A model generated the notes under the pieces. The model did no database searches. It was not told where the DNA came from and worked only from the letters and a program-made list of their open reading frames with translations. Positions 26,114-34,759 of a stretch of 64,000 nucleotides of DNA are shown here, piece by piece (within the stretch, counting starts at the first letter, position 1; every line of letters starts with the position of its first letter). Made by a program: the position numbers and the translations under genes. Source of the DNA: Citrobacter amalonaticus (GTDB taxonomy: Bacteria > Pseudomonadota > Gammaproteobacteria > Enterobacterales > Enterobacteriaceae). The stretch lies in assembly GCF_001559075.2 (NCBI RefSeq), contig NZ_CP014015.2, forward strand, positions 434,001 to 498,000, read 5' to 3'.

Positions 26114-26946
26114 TAGTGACCTACCACACGTCGGCCAAAGCGACTTTGCAGGGTGTTAATTGAAAACAGCAGCAACAACGATGCCGCGAGGATCACCGAG
26201 GCAATTGCGCTGGCGGCAGGGTAATCAAATTCCTGCAAGCGAACAAAAATCATCAGCGAGGTGACTTCCGTTTTCCAGGCGATATTGCCAGCGATGAATA
26301 TCACTGCGCCGAACTCGCCGAGGCTACGGGTAAACGACAGCGCCACGCCGGCAACCAGCGCTGGTGACAGCTCGGGTAACACCACCTTGCGAAAGCTTTG
26401 CAGCCGCGTGGCGCCCAGGGTTTCCGCCGCTTCTTCATACTCCGGGCCTAACTCCTCCAGCACCGGTTGCACGGTACGCACCACAAACGGAATGCTGGTG
26501 AACGCCATCGCCACCGCAATGCCAAGCCAGGTGTACGTCACCTTGATATCAAACTTTGCCAGCCATTCGCCGTAGAAACCGTTAACCGAAAACAGCGAAG
26601 CCAGCGTCAGACCGGCAACTGCCGTCGGCAGCGCAAACGGCAGGTCCATCAGCGCATCCAGCAGCGTGCGCCCCGGGAAACGATAGCGGGTTAAAATCCA
26701 CGCCATCAGCAGGCCAAACACACCGTTAAATATCGACGCCACAAACGCCGACAACAGCGTCACCTTATAGGCAGCAACCACCTGCGGATTGGTAATCACA
26801 TCCCAGTATTGCGCCCAGCTCATCTGCGCCAGTTGCATCACTAACGCACTGAGCGGCAGCAGCAAAATCAGGCACACGAACAGCAGGCTGGTGCCCAGAC
26901 TTAAGGTAAAGCCGGGCAGTACGCGTCGGGAGGAGACTGCAAACAT
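26113..26946 (-). CDS. cysT: Sulfate/thiosulfate ABC transporter permease CysT (CysU)
   Basis: This 277-residue permease with six predicted helices carries the EAA-type loop EYEEAAETLGATRLQSFRKVVLP (about residues 172-194). It is the first of the two channel subunits. The ATG at 26946 overlaps the cysP stop (TAATG), so it depends on cysP translation. The E. coli gene is also called cysU. Confidence 0.97.
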   Translation of the reverse strand: MFAVSSRRVLPGFTLSLGTSLLFVCLILLLPLSALVMQLAQMSWAQYWDVITNPQVVAAYKVTLLSAFVASIFNGVFGLLMAWILTRYRFPGRTLLDALMDLPFALPTAVAGLTLASLFSVNGFYGEWLAKFDIKVTYTWLGIAVAMAFTSIPFVVRTVQPVLEELGPEYEEAAETLGATRLQSFRKVVLPELSPALVAGVALSFTRSLGEFGAVIFIAGNIAWKTEVTSLMIFVRLQEFDYPAASAIASVILAASLLLLFSINTLQSRFGRRVVGH

Positions 26947-27962
26947 TACTTACGCCCCGCCGCCAACAGTTTGTCCAGTTCACCACCGCTGGCGAAATGG
27001 GTTTTCATCACCTCAGGCCAGGAGCCAAATTTCTCTTCCACGCGGAACAGTTCGGTCTGCGGGAATTTGTCTTTCAGCTTGTCCATCACCTCCGGGTTGT
27101 TCACACGGTAGTAGTAGTCTGTGATGATGGTTTGCGCCTGCGGGCTGTACAGCCAGTTCAGATAGGCTTTCGCCGCTTTCTCGGTGCCGTTGGCCTGCAC
27201 ATTTTTATCCACCCAGGCAACCGGGAACTCAGCCAGAATATTGGTTTTCGGGATAACGACTTCAAAACCCTGTGCTTCATACTGTTTGCGAATGTTGTTC
27301 ACTTCGGACTCAAAGCTAATCAGCACATCGCCCAGTCCACGCTCAGCAAACGTCGTGGTCGCACCGCGACCGCCGGTATCAAACACTTCGACGTTTTTCA
27401 GGAACTGGGTCATGAACTGTTCGGTTTTGGCTTTATCGCCGCCGTCCGCGTTATCGGCAGCGCCCCAGGCGGCCAGATACGTGTAACGGGCGTTACCGGA
27501 GGTTTTCGGGTTCGGGAAGATCAGCTTCACATCAGAACGGACAAGGTCGTTCCAGTCGCGAATGTTCTTCGGGTTGCCTTTACGTACCAGGAACCCCATC
27601 GTGGAGTAAAACGGTGAGCTGTTGTTCGGCAGACGGCTTTGCCAGTCGGCCGGGATCAGCTTGCCTTTGTCATGCAGGATCTGCACGTCAGTCACCTGGT
27701 TGTAGGTCACGACGTCGGCTTTCAGTCCCTGTAAAATTGCCAGCGCCTGCTTTGAGGAGCCCGCGTGCGACTGCTTAATCGTCAGCTTATCGCCGCCGTT
27801 ATCTTTCGCCCACTGCTGTTCAAACGGCGGGTTGAGGGCGGCAAACAGTTCGCGGGAGACGTCGTACGAGCTGTTCAACAGCTCCGTCGCCTGCGCCTGA
27901 CCGACCAGTAACAGCGACGCCATCAGCGTCAGATATCTTTTTTTCAGTAAGTTAACGGCCAT
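26946..27962 (-). CDS. cysP: Thiosulfate/sulfate-binding periplasmic protein CysP
   Basis: This 338-residue periplasmic binding protein is the first gene of the operon. An N-terminal Sec signal peptide is visible (KKR then a hydrophobic core, cleavage likely after AQA at residue 25). The mature part holds the sulfate-binding family signature SSYDVSRELFAALNPPF and the SSFEV/ISFESEV-type motif. It delivers thiosulfate and sulfate to CysTWA. Length equals the Salmonella and E. coli proteins. Confidence 0.98.
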   Translation of the reverse strand: MAVNLLKKRYLTLMASLLLVGQAQATELLNSSYDVSRELFAALNPPFEQQWAKDNGGDKLTIKQSHAGSSKQALAILQGLKADVVTYNQVTDVQILHDKGKLIPADWQSRLPNNSSPFYSTMGFLVRKGNPKNIRDWNDLVRSDVKLIFPNPKTSGNARYTYLAAWGAADNADGGDKAKTEQFMTQFLKNVEVFDTGGRGATTTFAERGLGDVLISFESEVNNIRKQYEAQGFEVVIPKTNILAEFPVAWVDKNVQANGTEKAAKAYLNWLYSPQAQTIITDYYYRVNNPEVMDKLKDKFPQTELFRVEEKFGSWPEVMKTHFASGGELDKLLAAGRK

Positions 27963-28080
27963 TGCGCACCCTTATAAATTTGATGACTTTCTAATAGCCA
28001 TAATATTTATAACGAGTGTGAAAGGAGTAACGGTTTTATATACCGTTTACTGATTTGAAAGTTGAAAAGGGAATAAGAGA
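27963..28080 (-). promoter_or_regulatory. cysP promoter region (CysB-controlled operon)
   Basis: This AT-rich 118-bp segment lies between the ucpA terminator and the cysP start. The stretch CCGTTACTCCTTTCACAC followed by TTATAAATAT and ATTAGAAAGTCAT is nearly the same as the E. coli cysP promoter, where CysB binds. TATAAATAT is the probable -10 region. Exact CysB half-sites are not resolved by eye. Confidence 0.65.
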
Positions 28081-28107
28081 AACCCCTCCTGATGGTCAGA
28101 AGGGGTT
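28074..28107 (-). terminator. Rho-independent terminator of ucpA
   Basis: On the minus strand AACCCCT / AGGGGTT around a 13-nt loop is followed by TCTCTTATT, ten bases after the ucpA stop. Confidence 0.7.
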
Positions 28108-28116
28108 GTGCGGTCG

Positions 28117-28908
28117 TCAGATTCCGACGCTGACGGTCTCCGGCAACGTGCTGCCGCCGTCAATCACGTTCTGCGTCCCCGTGAGATAGCTGGATTCATC
28201 AGAGGCGAGGAAGGCGGCCAGTTCACCCACTTCCAGCGGACAGGCCAGTCGACGCAGCGGGATCGCTTTCGCCATCTCAGTCAGCACCGATTCCGGATCG
28301 GTCGGATTGGACTGCTGCGCGATGCTTTCCGCCATCGGGGTACGCACGTAGCCCGGGCAAATCGCATTCACGCGAATCCCCGACTGGGCATACTCCACCG
28401 CCAGTGATTTGGTCAGCCCGACAATCGCTGCCTTCGACAACGCATAGGCGGTTTCACCCGGATCGGCGACCATATCGCCAGTGACCGAGGACATCATCAC
28501 GATGCGTCCGTCTTTACGTTTAATCATCTCCGGCAGAACGGCTTTGGTCACGTTCCAGACGCCTTTGATGTTCACATCAATGTGGAAGTCGCGGTCTTCG
28601 TCGCTCATGTCGAGGAAGCTTCCCAGACGGCAGACGCCCGCATTGTTGACCAGAATGTCGATGCGGCCTTCCACCTCTTTCGCTTTCTTCAACGCCGCCG
28701 CCACAGACGCGGGATCGGTCACATCCGCAATCACAGCCGTACAGCGATGCCCGCGGCCACCCAGTTCGTCCGCCAGCTTTTCAATCTCATCGGAGATATC
28801 CAGCAAGATTAAGTTCGCCCCATGCCGGGCAAACACTTTAGCGATGCCTTCGCCAATGCCCTGTGATGCGCCCGTAATCAATGCTGTTTTGCCCGTGAGT
28901 TTACCCAT
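28117..28908 (-). CDS. ucpA: SDR-family oxidoreductase UcpA
   Basis: This 263-residue short-chain dehydrogenase/reductase has the cofactor motif TGASQGIGEG (residues 13-22), NNAG near residue 89, the catalytic Ser in MMSSVTGD and the YxxxK pair in YALSKAA. The ATG at 28908 (MGKLTGKTA) gives E. coli length and follows a GGAGAG ribosome-binding site; an upstream ATG would add 11 residues. The natural substrate is not established; in E. coli it has been linked to furan tolerance. It lies upstream of cysP on the same strand, but a terminator separates them. Confidence 0.95.
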   Translation of the reverse strand: MGKLTGKTALITGASQGIGEGIAKVFARHGANLILLDISDEIEKLADELGGRGHRCTAVIADVTDPASVAAALKKAKEVEGRIDILVNNAGVCRLGSFLDMSDEDRDFHIDVNIKGVWNVTKAVLPEMIKRKDGRIVMMSSVTGDMVADPGETAYALSKAAIVGLTKSLAVEYAQSGIRVNAICPGYVRTPMAESIAQQSNPTDPESVLTEMAKAIPLRRLACPLEVGELAAFLASDESSYLTGTQNVIDGGSTLPETVSVGI

Positions 28909-29018
28909 TTCAATGCTCTCCTTGTGAATATGAAGTCTCACACTCCATTAACATTGAAAATACAGCAAAAAAGGATACGTGCTGAGGAACAGCTCACTAA
29001 TTAAGGTAAATCTTAGAT

Positions 29019-29054
29019 AAAAATAATCCCCGCCGGGGCGGGGACGCTATTTTT
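29019..29054. terminator. Bidirectional terminator downstream of yfeX
   Basis: TCCCCGCC / GGCGGGGA has an A/T-rich tail on each side (TTATTTTT on the minus strand, TATTTTTAT on the plus strand). It ends yfeX transcripts before ucpA. Confidence 0.8.
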
Positions 29055-29087
29055 ATGCTGGTCGTATCGACGTGCACTGGCAGAAAG

Positions 29088-29987
29088 TTACAGTGCCAGC
29101 AAACGGTCCAGTGACGGCGCAAAGTAATAGCCGCCGGTTACCGGTTTGGTGAAGCGCAGCATGGCGTCGCGTTTTCCGTCGGTGTCGCCAAACATGCTCA
29201 GCAGCTGCTGTTCAATGTTGTGCAGACGCGCACAGTAGGCGCAGAAATAGAGGCCATGGGTGCCGCTGGCGGTGCCGTATGGCAGGCTCTGGCGAACAAT
29301 TTTCAGCCCTTTGCCGTCTTCTTTCAGATCCACACGGCTCAGGTGCGACGTTACCGGGCGATCGTCGCCATCGATCTCTTCGTTGGCTTCTTTGGTACGC
29401 CCGATCATCATCTCCTGATCGTGAATACTCATGCGGTTGAGCTGTTTCAGATTGTGTTCCCAGCGCTGAACAAAGACGTAGCTGCCACCCGCATCCACGC
29501 CGTCTTTGATGACCGCCACTTCGCGGCGCGTCTCTTCCCCTGCCGGGTTTTCCGTACCGTCGACAAAGCCGCTGAGATCACGCTCTTCCACCCAACGGAA
29601 ACCGTGGATCTCTTCCTGGACCTCAATGCAATCGCCGAAGGCTTCCATCGCCGCCTGAGCGACAGAGAAGTTCACATCGTGACGCAGAGAAAGAATGTGG
29701 ATCAGCACATCGTACTGGGTCGCCGGAGCCAGACCTTTACCGTAAGGGATAAAGTCTTTCAGCTCTTCAGCCCCCACTCCGCCGCTCAGGGCGCGCCAGG
29801 TGTTGTTGCCGAAGGCCACGACCGCCCCCAGATGGGCGTCCGGGAATTTCGCTTCGAAGGTCGCCAGTTTATCGGCGAACGCTTTGCTGGCGCCACGCAG
29901 GGCATCAACGTCGCCTTTCACATTCGCTTCAATCCAAATCGCCGCACGGCAATGCTCTGGCAAAATGCCACTCTGAACCTGAGACAT
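29088..29987 (-). CDS. yfeX: Dyp-type haem peroxidase YfeX
   Basis: This 299-residue cytoplasmic dye-decolourising peroxidase has the family GXXDG motif (GFVDGTENP, catalytic Asp143). The proximal haem histidine lies in the C-terminal half, and the basic RVDLKEDGKGLKIVRQSLPYG segment holds the distal arginine. It oxidises porphyrinogens; a deferrochelatase activity was proposed and is disputed. The second of two adjacent ATGs (29987) is preferred because it is 4 nt from AGGAGG, while the first is only 1 nt away. A hairpin with a T-run sits immediately upstream. Confidence 0.95.
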   Translation of the reverse strand: MSQVQSGILPEHCRAAIWIEANVKGDVDALRGASKAFADKLATFEAKFPDAHLGAVVAFGNNTWRALSGGVGAEELKDFIPYGKGLAPATQYDVLIHILSLRHDVNFSVAQAAMEAFGDCIEVQEEIHGFRWVEERDLSGFVDGTENPAGEETRREVAVIKDGVDAGGSYVFVQRWEHNLKQLNRMSIHDQEMMIGRTKEANEEIDGDDRPVTSHLSRVDLKEDGKGLKIVRQSLPYGTASGTHGLYFCAYCARLHNIEQQLLSMFGDTDGKRDAMLRFTKPVTGGYYFAPSLDRLLAL

Positions 29988-29997
29988 CATTCCTCCT

Positions 29998-30029
29998 GAA
30001 AAATGAGAATGCCACGCAATCGTGGCATT
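29998..30029 (-). terminator. Hairpin with T-run between yfeY and yfeX
   Basis: On the minus strand AATGCCACG / CGTGGCATT (9 bp, 4-nt loop) is followed by CTCATTTTT, which runs straight into the yfeX ribosome-binding site. It acts as the yfeY terminator and would also form in any yfeX leader that begins upstream. Confidence 0.7.
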
Positions 30030-30082
30030 GATGGGCGTTATTTTACCCTGTTTTTACGTTCGAGGGTTTGTCCAGACGCAAA

Positions 30083-30658
30083 TTAACGACGCCAGATAAT
30101 TTTGCTCACTTTCCACGTTTTCAGCGTATCGTCCGGCGGCATTAACCCTTCCGGTCCCTTCCATTCGCCGGTAAAGAGATAGCTGATATGTTGACTGCCT
30201 TCGGCTTTACATTCTACTGCGCTTTGCTCATCGTGGCTGGCAGGCTGACAATGACCGAACGCTTTGCTGTAGAGGTCGCTGAACGGTGTGCCAATTTCAA
30301 CGCCTGCGTCGGAAGGAATCTCGCTATCCATGACATCAATGCGGCTGATGTTACCCTGCTCGCCGTGAATGACCATCGCCACCTTGTCGCCGTTCATGGC
30401 TTCGAAAAAGCGCACCACATTGCCATTCTCAGTCTTCATGCCGCTACGCAGGCGATAGTCGCCGTCCAGCGCATCAGCAATGGCCTGCTCATTTAGCGGC
30501 GTCGATGCCGTGAGTGCGCCAACGCCCTGCTCAGTCACCTCTGTCGATGAACCAAACCAGTTCCACGGATTGGCGGCAGACCAGTTTACCGACGACAGCG
30601 TCGAACAGCCGGTCAGCACCAGCGGCATGGCACATAACAATACACGCAGCGATTTCAT
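30083..30658 (-). CDS. yfeY: RpoE-regulon lipoprotein YfeY
   Basis: This 191-residue lipoprotein has a signal peptide ending in the lipobox LTGC (Cys19 by count from the ATG at 30658) followed by Ser, so outer-membrane sorting is expected. The rest is a soluble DUF1131 domain with NPWNWFGSS early and the conserved C-terminal WKVSKIIWRR. I chose the ATG at 30658 (MKSLRVLL) because it gives E. coli length; an upstream ATG would place extra charged residues before the signal. E. coli yfeY is a sigma-E target. Function unknown. Confidence 0.93.
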   Translation of the reverse strand: MKSLRVLLCAMPLVLTGCSTLSSVNWSAANPWNWFGSSTEVTEQGVGALTASTPLNEQAIADALDGDYRLRSGMKTENGNVVRFFEAMNGDKVAMVIHGEQGNISRIDVMDSEIPSDAGVEIGTPFSDLYSKAFGHCQPASHDEQSAVECKAEGSQHISYLFTGEWKGPEGLMPPDDTLKTWKVSKIIWRR

Positions 30659-30718
30659 CTCACTTCCTTTCATTAATGATCAACGTTACCTGGAGTCCGG
30701 CTTCACCAAAAAGTTCCG

Positions 30719-31168
30719 TTATTCTTTTTCCAGGGTAAAACAGGCGCGCATCCGTCGATTTGTCAGCAGCCAGAGAAGCGCCACGATATCGGCGACCACC
30801 AGCGACAGGCCAACGCCGTTAACAGGGGAACCATTGAACCACAGAACAGGCTGCCAGCAGAGCAGCGCCACCTGTGCAACAATCAACAGCAGTCGCAATG
30901 CCTGCCATAAACGCGGAAAAGTGTAACGTCGCCCGCTCAGCAAAAACGCGATCACAGCAGGAATGCCGGGCAGCAGTCCCAGCCAAAAGGTGCCGTGATC
31001 GGGATAAAACAGATTCAGCAGCGCAGTGCCCTGCTCGCGAGAGGAACCGGCGATCACAAACAGCACCCAGGTCCGCGCCTGAAGCAGCAGCACAAACCAG
31101 AACAAAAAGGGCAGACGCAAATGGCCGTGGCCGTCGTAATCTGCAGGATGAAACTCAGTATTCTTCAT
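30719..31168 (-). CDS. yfeZ: DUF2919 family inner-membrane protein YfeZ
   Basis: This 149-residue membrane protein has four predicted helices (about residues 17-38, 60-76, 88-105, 117-135) and the family start YDGHGHLRLPFLFW. Length is close to the E. coli protein (151). It overlaps the end of ypeA by 14 bp, so the two are co-translated. Function unknown. Confidence 0.92.
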   Translation of the reverse strand: MKNTEFHPADYDGHGHLRLPFLFWFVLLLQARTWVLFVIAGSSREQGTALLNLFYPDHGTFWLGLLPGIPAVIAFLLSGRRYTFPRLWQALRLLLIVAQVALLCWQPVLWFNGSPVNGVGLSLVVADIVALLWLLTNRRMRACFTLEKE

Positions 31169-31580
31169 CTTCGATCAGGCGTTTTCCCAGACACAGCACG
31201 TCGGAATGCTCATAGCCGAGTCGCTCATACATCCCCAGCACCACGTCGTTATCTTCACGCACCATGATCTGAATCTTCGGGCAACCGCGCGCGATGAGTT
31301 TCTTCTCAAGCCGGTTAAGCAGCGCATTGGCGATGCCGCGACCGCGAAATTCCGGGTGCACGCCAAGATAATAAGCCGACCCGCGATGACCGTCGTAGCC
31401 GCCCATCACCGTCCCCACCACTTCCCCGTTCACTTCCGCAACGAGAAACAGGCTGACGTCGTGGTTCACCTTCCGCTCGATATCCATTTCCGGGTCATTC
31501 CACGGACGCAACAAATCGCAGCGCTCCCAGAGGGTGATCACCTCCTCGAAATCTTCCTGGCGAAAAACGCGTATCTCCAT
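31155..31580 (-). CDS. ypeA: GNAT-family N-acetyltransferase YpeA
   Basis: This 141-residue GNAT acetyltransferase has the acetyl-CoA pyrophosphate-binding loop RGRGIANALL (about residues 78-87) and the C-terminal GMYERLGY motif. The ATG at 31580 (MEIRVFRQEDF) matches E. coli length. The substrate is not certain; E. coli YpeA has been reported among the protein lysine acetyltransferases. It is divergent from amiA with yfeZ directly downstream. Confidence 0.94.
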   Translation of the reverse strand: MEIRVFRQEDFEEVITLWERCDLLRPWNDPEMDIERKVNHDVSLFLVAEVNGEVVGTVMGGYDGHRGSAYYLGVHPEFRGRGIANALLNRLEKKLIARGCPKIQIMVREDNDVVLGMYERLGYEHSDVLCLGKRLIEDEEY

Positions 31581-31792
31581 GGTATTGAGGCCCTTTTCAA
31601 GGTTAAAACTCCGATTATGGCGCGAACGCCCCATTTAGCCAATATCTGACGCGAAACGGCGGAAAAAATGGCATAATAGCGGATTGTCACGTATTGAAAT
31701 GAAAAGTAAAACAATTCTCAACATCAAGCGTCGTAACGGATTACGCGATACGATATAACATCGGGATTCTTTTTTTTTACAACTCAGGCCGT

Positions 31793-32662
31793 ATGAGCAC
31801 TTTTAAACCGCTAAAAACTCTCACATCGCGCCGTCAGGTGCTGAAAGCCGGACTGGCGGCGCTGACATTAACAGGGATGGCGAACGCCACAGCCAAAGAA
31901 GCCCCACTGAAAACCAGCAATGGTCACAGCCAGCCTGCCACGAAAAAATCGGGCGGCAAGCGAATTGTCGTGCTGGACCCGGGGCACGGCGGTATCGACA
32001 CCGGAGCCATTGGCCGCAACGGCTCCAAAGAAAAGCATGTTGTGCTGGCGATTGCGAAAAATGTGCGTTCCATTTTGCGCAGTCAGGGGATCGACTGCCG
32101 TCTGACGCGTTCAGGCGACACCTTTATTCCTCTGTACGATCGCGTCGAAATCGCCCACAAGCACGGCGCGGATCTGTTTATGTCGATCCACGCGGACGGC
32201 TTTACCAATCCCAGCGCTGCGGGCGCGTCGGTGTTTGCCCTCTCCAATCGCGGAGCCAGTAGCGCGATGGCGAAATACCTTTCCGACCGCGAAAACCGCG
32301 CCGATGAAGTCGCCGGCAAGAAAACGACCGACAAAGATCACCTGTTGCAGCAGGTGCTGTTCGATCTGGTACAAACGGATACCATCAAAAACAGCCTGAC
32401 GCTGGGTTCACATATTCTCAGGAAGATCAAACCCGTACATAAACTGCACAGCCGCAGTACGGAACAGGCGGCGTTTGTGGTGCTAAAATCACCGTCAATT
32501 CCCTCGGTGTTGGTGGAAACCTCATTCATCACCAATCCGGAAGAAGAGCGACTGCTGGGCACCACGGCCTTTCGCCAGAAGATTGCCACCGCCATTGCCA
32601 ACGGCGTGATCAGCTATTTCCACTGGTTTGATAATCAGAAAGCACACTCGAAGAAACGTTAA
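31793..32662 (+). CDS. amiA: N-acetylmuramoyl-L-alanine amidase AmiA
   Basis: This 289-residue periplasmic zinc amidase (Amidase_3) splits peptidoglycan stem peptides from MurNAc during daughter-cell separation. The twin-arginine signal is clear (TSRRQVLK, residues 11-18, cleavage after about residue 34). Zinc ligands His65 (DPGHGG), Glu80 and His133 (SIHAD), and the catalytic Glu242 (LVETSFITN) are all present. The regulatory helix segment before the last strand (about 165-200) fits activation by EnvC. Two bases separate it from hemF. Confidence 0.98.
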   Translation: MSTFKPLKTLTSRRQVLKAGLAALTLTGMANATAKEAPLKTSNGHSQPATKKSGGKRIVVLDPGHGGIDTGAIGRNGSKEKHVVLAIAKNVRSILRSQGIDCRLTRSGDTFIPLYDRVEIAHKHGADLFMSIHADGFTNPSAAGASVFALSNRGASSAMAKYLSDRENRADEVAGKKTTDKDHLLQQVLFDLVQTDTIKNSLTLGSHILRKIKPVHKLHSRSTEQAAFVVLKSPSIPSVLVETSFITNPEEERLLGTTAFRQKIATAIANGVISYFHWFDNQKAHSKKR

Positions 32663-32664
32663 TC

Positions 32665-33564
32665 ATGAAACCCGATGCTCTACGCGTAAAACAGTTCCTG
32701 CTGAACCTGCAGGATGCCATTTGCCAGCAACTCACCGCCATTGACGGCGCGGAGTTTGTCGAAGATAGCTGGCAGCGTGACGCGGGCGGCGGCGGACGCA
32801 GTCGGGTACTGCGTAACGGCGGCATCTTCGAACAGGCTGGCGTCAATTTTTCTCACGTACACGGTGACGCCATGCCAGCATCGGCCACGGCCCACCGCCC
32901 GGAGCTGGCAGGACGCAGCTTTGAAGCGATGGGCGTATCACTGGTCGTGCATCCGCTCAATCCTTATATTCCCACCAGCCATGCCAACGTGCGTTTCTTC
33001 ATCGCCGAAAAACCGGGTGCCGATCCGGTCTGGTGGTTTGGCGGCGGCTTCGACTTAACGCCCTATTACGGCTTTGAAGAAGACGCCGTTCACTGGCATC
33101 GCACCGCGCGCGATCTGTGTCAGCCGTTTGGCGACGAGGTCTATCCGCGTTACAAAAAGTGGTGCGATGACTATTTCTTCCTCAAACATCGCAACGAGCA
33201 GCGCGGGATCGGCGGGCTGTTTTTCGACGATCTGAACACGCCGGATTTTGACCACTGTTTCGCCTTTATGCAGGCCGTCGGCCAGGGCTATACCGAAGCG
33301 TATCTGCCGATCGTTGAGCGCCGTAAGGCGATGCGCTGGGGTGAGCGTGAGCGTAATTTCCAGCTCTATCGCCGTGGTCGTTACGTAGAATTTAATCTGG
33401 TATGGGATCGTGGCACCCTGTTTGGGCTACAGACCGGCGGGCGCACCGAATCGATTCTGATGTCAATGCCGCCGCTGGTGCGTTGGGAATACGACTGGCA
33501 GCCGGATGCCGACAGCCCGGAGGCCGCTCTCAGCGATTTTATTCAGGTGCGTGAGTGGGTGTAA
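32665..33564 (+). CDS. hemF: Oxygen-dependent coproporphyrinogen-III oxidase
   Basis: This 299-residue cytoplasmic enzyme oxidatively decarboxylates coproporphyrinogen III to protoporphyrinogen IX in haem synthesis. The family blocks VWWFGGGFDLTPYYGFEED and RRGRYVEFNLVWDRGTLFGLQTGGRTESILMS are intact. Length equals E. coli HemF. It is co-transcribed with amiA (2-bp gap). It is followed by a REP cluster and then the convergent eutR. Confidence 0.98.
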   Translation: MKPDALRVKQFLLNLQDAICQQLTAIDGAEFVEDSWQRDAGGGGRSRVLRNGGIFEQAGVNFSHVHGDAMPASATAHRPELAGRSFEAMGVSLVVHPLNPYIPTSHANVRFFIAEKPGADPVWWFGGGFDLTPYYGFEEDAVHWHRTARDLCQPFGDEVYPRYKKWCDDYFFLKHRNEQRGIGGLFFDDLNTPDFDHCFAFMQAVGQGYTEAYLPIVERRKAMRWGERERNFQLYRRGRYVEFNLVWDRGTLFGLQTGGRTESILMSMPPLVRWEYDWQPDADSPEAALSDFIQVREWV

Positions 33565-33566
33565 TT

Positions 33567-33652
33567 GCCTGATGGCGTCTTACGCCTTATCCGGCCTGGC
33601 AATGACATTTCACCCGTAGGCCGGATAAGCGCAGCGCCATCCGGCACGCCGT
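33567..33652. repeat. BIME between hemF and eutR
   Basis: Two REP units in opposite orientation: GCCTGATGGCG...CGCCTTATCCGGCCTGG and GTAGGCCGGATAAG...CGCCATCCGGC. They fill the gap between the convergent hemF and eutR genes. Confidence 0.85.
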
Positions 33653-33659
33653 CGCGACG

Positions 33660-34712
33660 TTACATCCACTGGCGCATGCGCTGGTGCAACGTCAGTGATG
33701 GTTTCTCGGCAAACAATTGCTGGTAGTCGGTGGCGAACTGCCCTAAATGCCAGAACCCCCACTGCATTGCCGCATCCTTGACCGTGGTACTCTGTGACCA
33801 CGGACTGATTAATTCCCGTCGCACCGCATTCAGTCGGATCCGCTTCAGCCACGCATTCGGTCCAATCCCCAGAATCGCGTGAAATGCATTCTGCAACGTA
33901 CGACGGCTGACGTGAAGCTGGTTGCAGAGGTCGAGTACCGTCAGCGGCTCCGACATATTGTCCAGCACATAGTCCCGCGCCCGGGAGAGCAGTTTGCGGT
34001 AGCCCTGATGGCTGATACTCTCCGCCGAGTTGATGGGATGCGCGTCCTCCAGCATCATGCCCATCGCCAACAACAGATTATCCCCCAGCACCTTACGCAC
34101 TGCGGGTTGATGAAGATTCTCCGGATTCTCGCTAAAGGTCGCCAGCGCCTGCTGGACAAAGCCCCACAGCGCCGCCTTGTGCTGCTCTTTGACCTCCAGC
34201 GCCGACTGGTTGCGCAGCATATGCAGCACCCTTTCCGGATTATGTAAAAACTGTGCCTGGCGGGAAATCACATCCTCTGAGATAACGACCCCGAGAATCG
34301 TGTAATCATCCGGCGTGCTCAGCTCAAACTCCGTACCGCCCGGGCGGGTCGCAATCTCGGCGCTGCCGAGACACTGTGCGCCAATAAATCCCTGCTCGCC
34401 GCGCGTGGCCGGAATGCCAAACCAGAACGAATTCGGCCAGACCAGGCATGACTGACGTAGCGCCAGTCCGGTGTATTCGCGAAAAACCTGAATGTCATCA
34501 AGCAGGATTTCCGTGAATTCGCCATGAAACTTCCCCGGATGCAGCTGATCGTAAATCTGCTGCCAGGCGGTAATTGTCAGGGCGTGCTCATAAACATCCG
34601 TGGTCCGCCGCTGGTGAACGTTGTCCACTTCAACCTTTGGCGTGAGTTTAACGTCTTCGGGTAACGCTTCATGATAAAGATGGTGCAAACTGGCTGAACG
34701 GGTCTTTTTCAT
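33660..34712 (-). CDS. eutR: AraC-family activator of the ethanolamine operon EutR
   Basis: This 350-residue AraC/XylS regulator turns on the eut operon when ethanolamine and adenosylcobalamin are both present. An effector domain (1-240) is followed by the C-terminal double helix-turn-helix (LTVLDLCNQLHVSRRTLQNAFHAILGIGPNAWLKRIRLNAV, about residues 250-290, and WGFWHLGQFATDYQQLFAEKPS). It is the last gene of the operon and so is both autoregulated and weakly constitutive by family knowledge. A 27-bp hairpin without a T-run lies before it. Confidence 0.97.
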   Translation of the reverse strand: MKKTRSASLHHLYHEALPEDVKLTPKVEVDNVHQRRTTDVYEHALTITAWQQIYDQLHPGKFHGEFTEILLDDIQVFREYTGLALRQSCLVWPNSFWFGIPATRGEQGFIGAQCLGSAEIATRPGGTEFELSTPDDYTILGVVISEDVISRQAQFLHNPERVLHMLRNQSALEVKEQHKAALWGFVQQALATFSENPENLHQPAVRKVLGDNLLLAMGMMLEDAHPINSAESISHQGYRKLLSRARDYVLDNMSEPLTVLDLCNQLHVSRRTLQNAFHAILGIGPNAWLKRIRLNAVRRELISPWSQSTTVKDAAMQWGFWHLGQFATDYQQLFAEKPSLTLHQRMRQWM

Positions 34713-34719
34713 GATCTTT

Positions 34720-34748
34720 TATGCCGGACGCCTGGTAAGACGCCCGGC
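34720..34748 (-). other. Hairpin between eutK and eutR
   Basis: An imperfect inverted repeat GCCGGGCG / CGTCCGGC on the minus strand has no T-run, 12 nt after the eutK stop. It may slow polymerase or block 3' decay and so set the low level of eutR relative to eutK. Confidence 0.55.
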
Positions 34749-34759
34749 CCTCCGACAGG

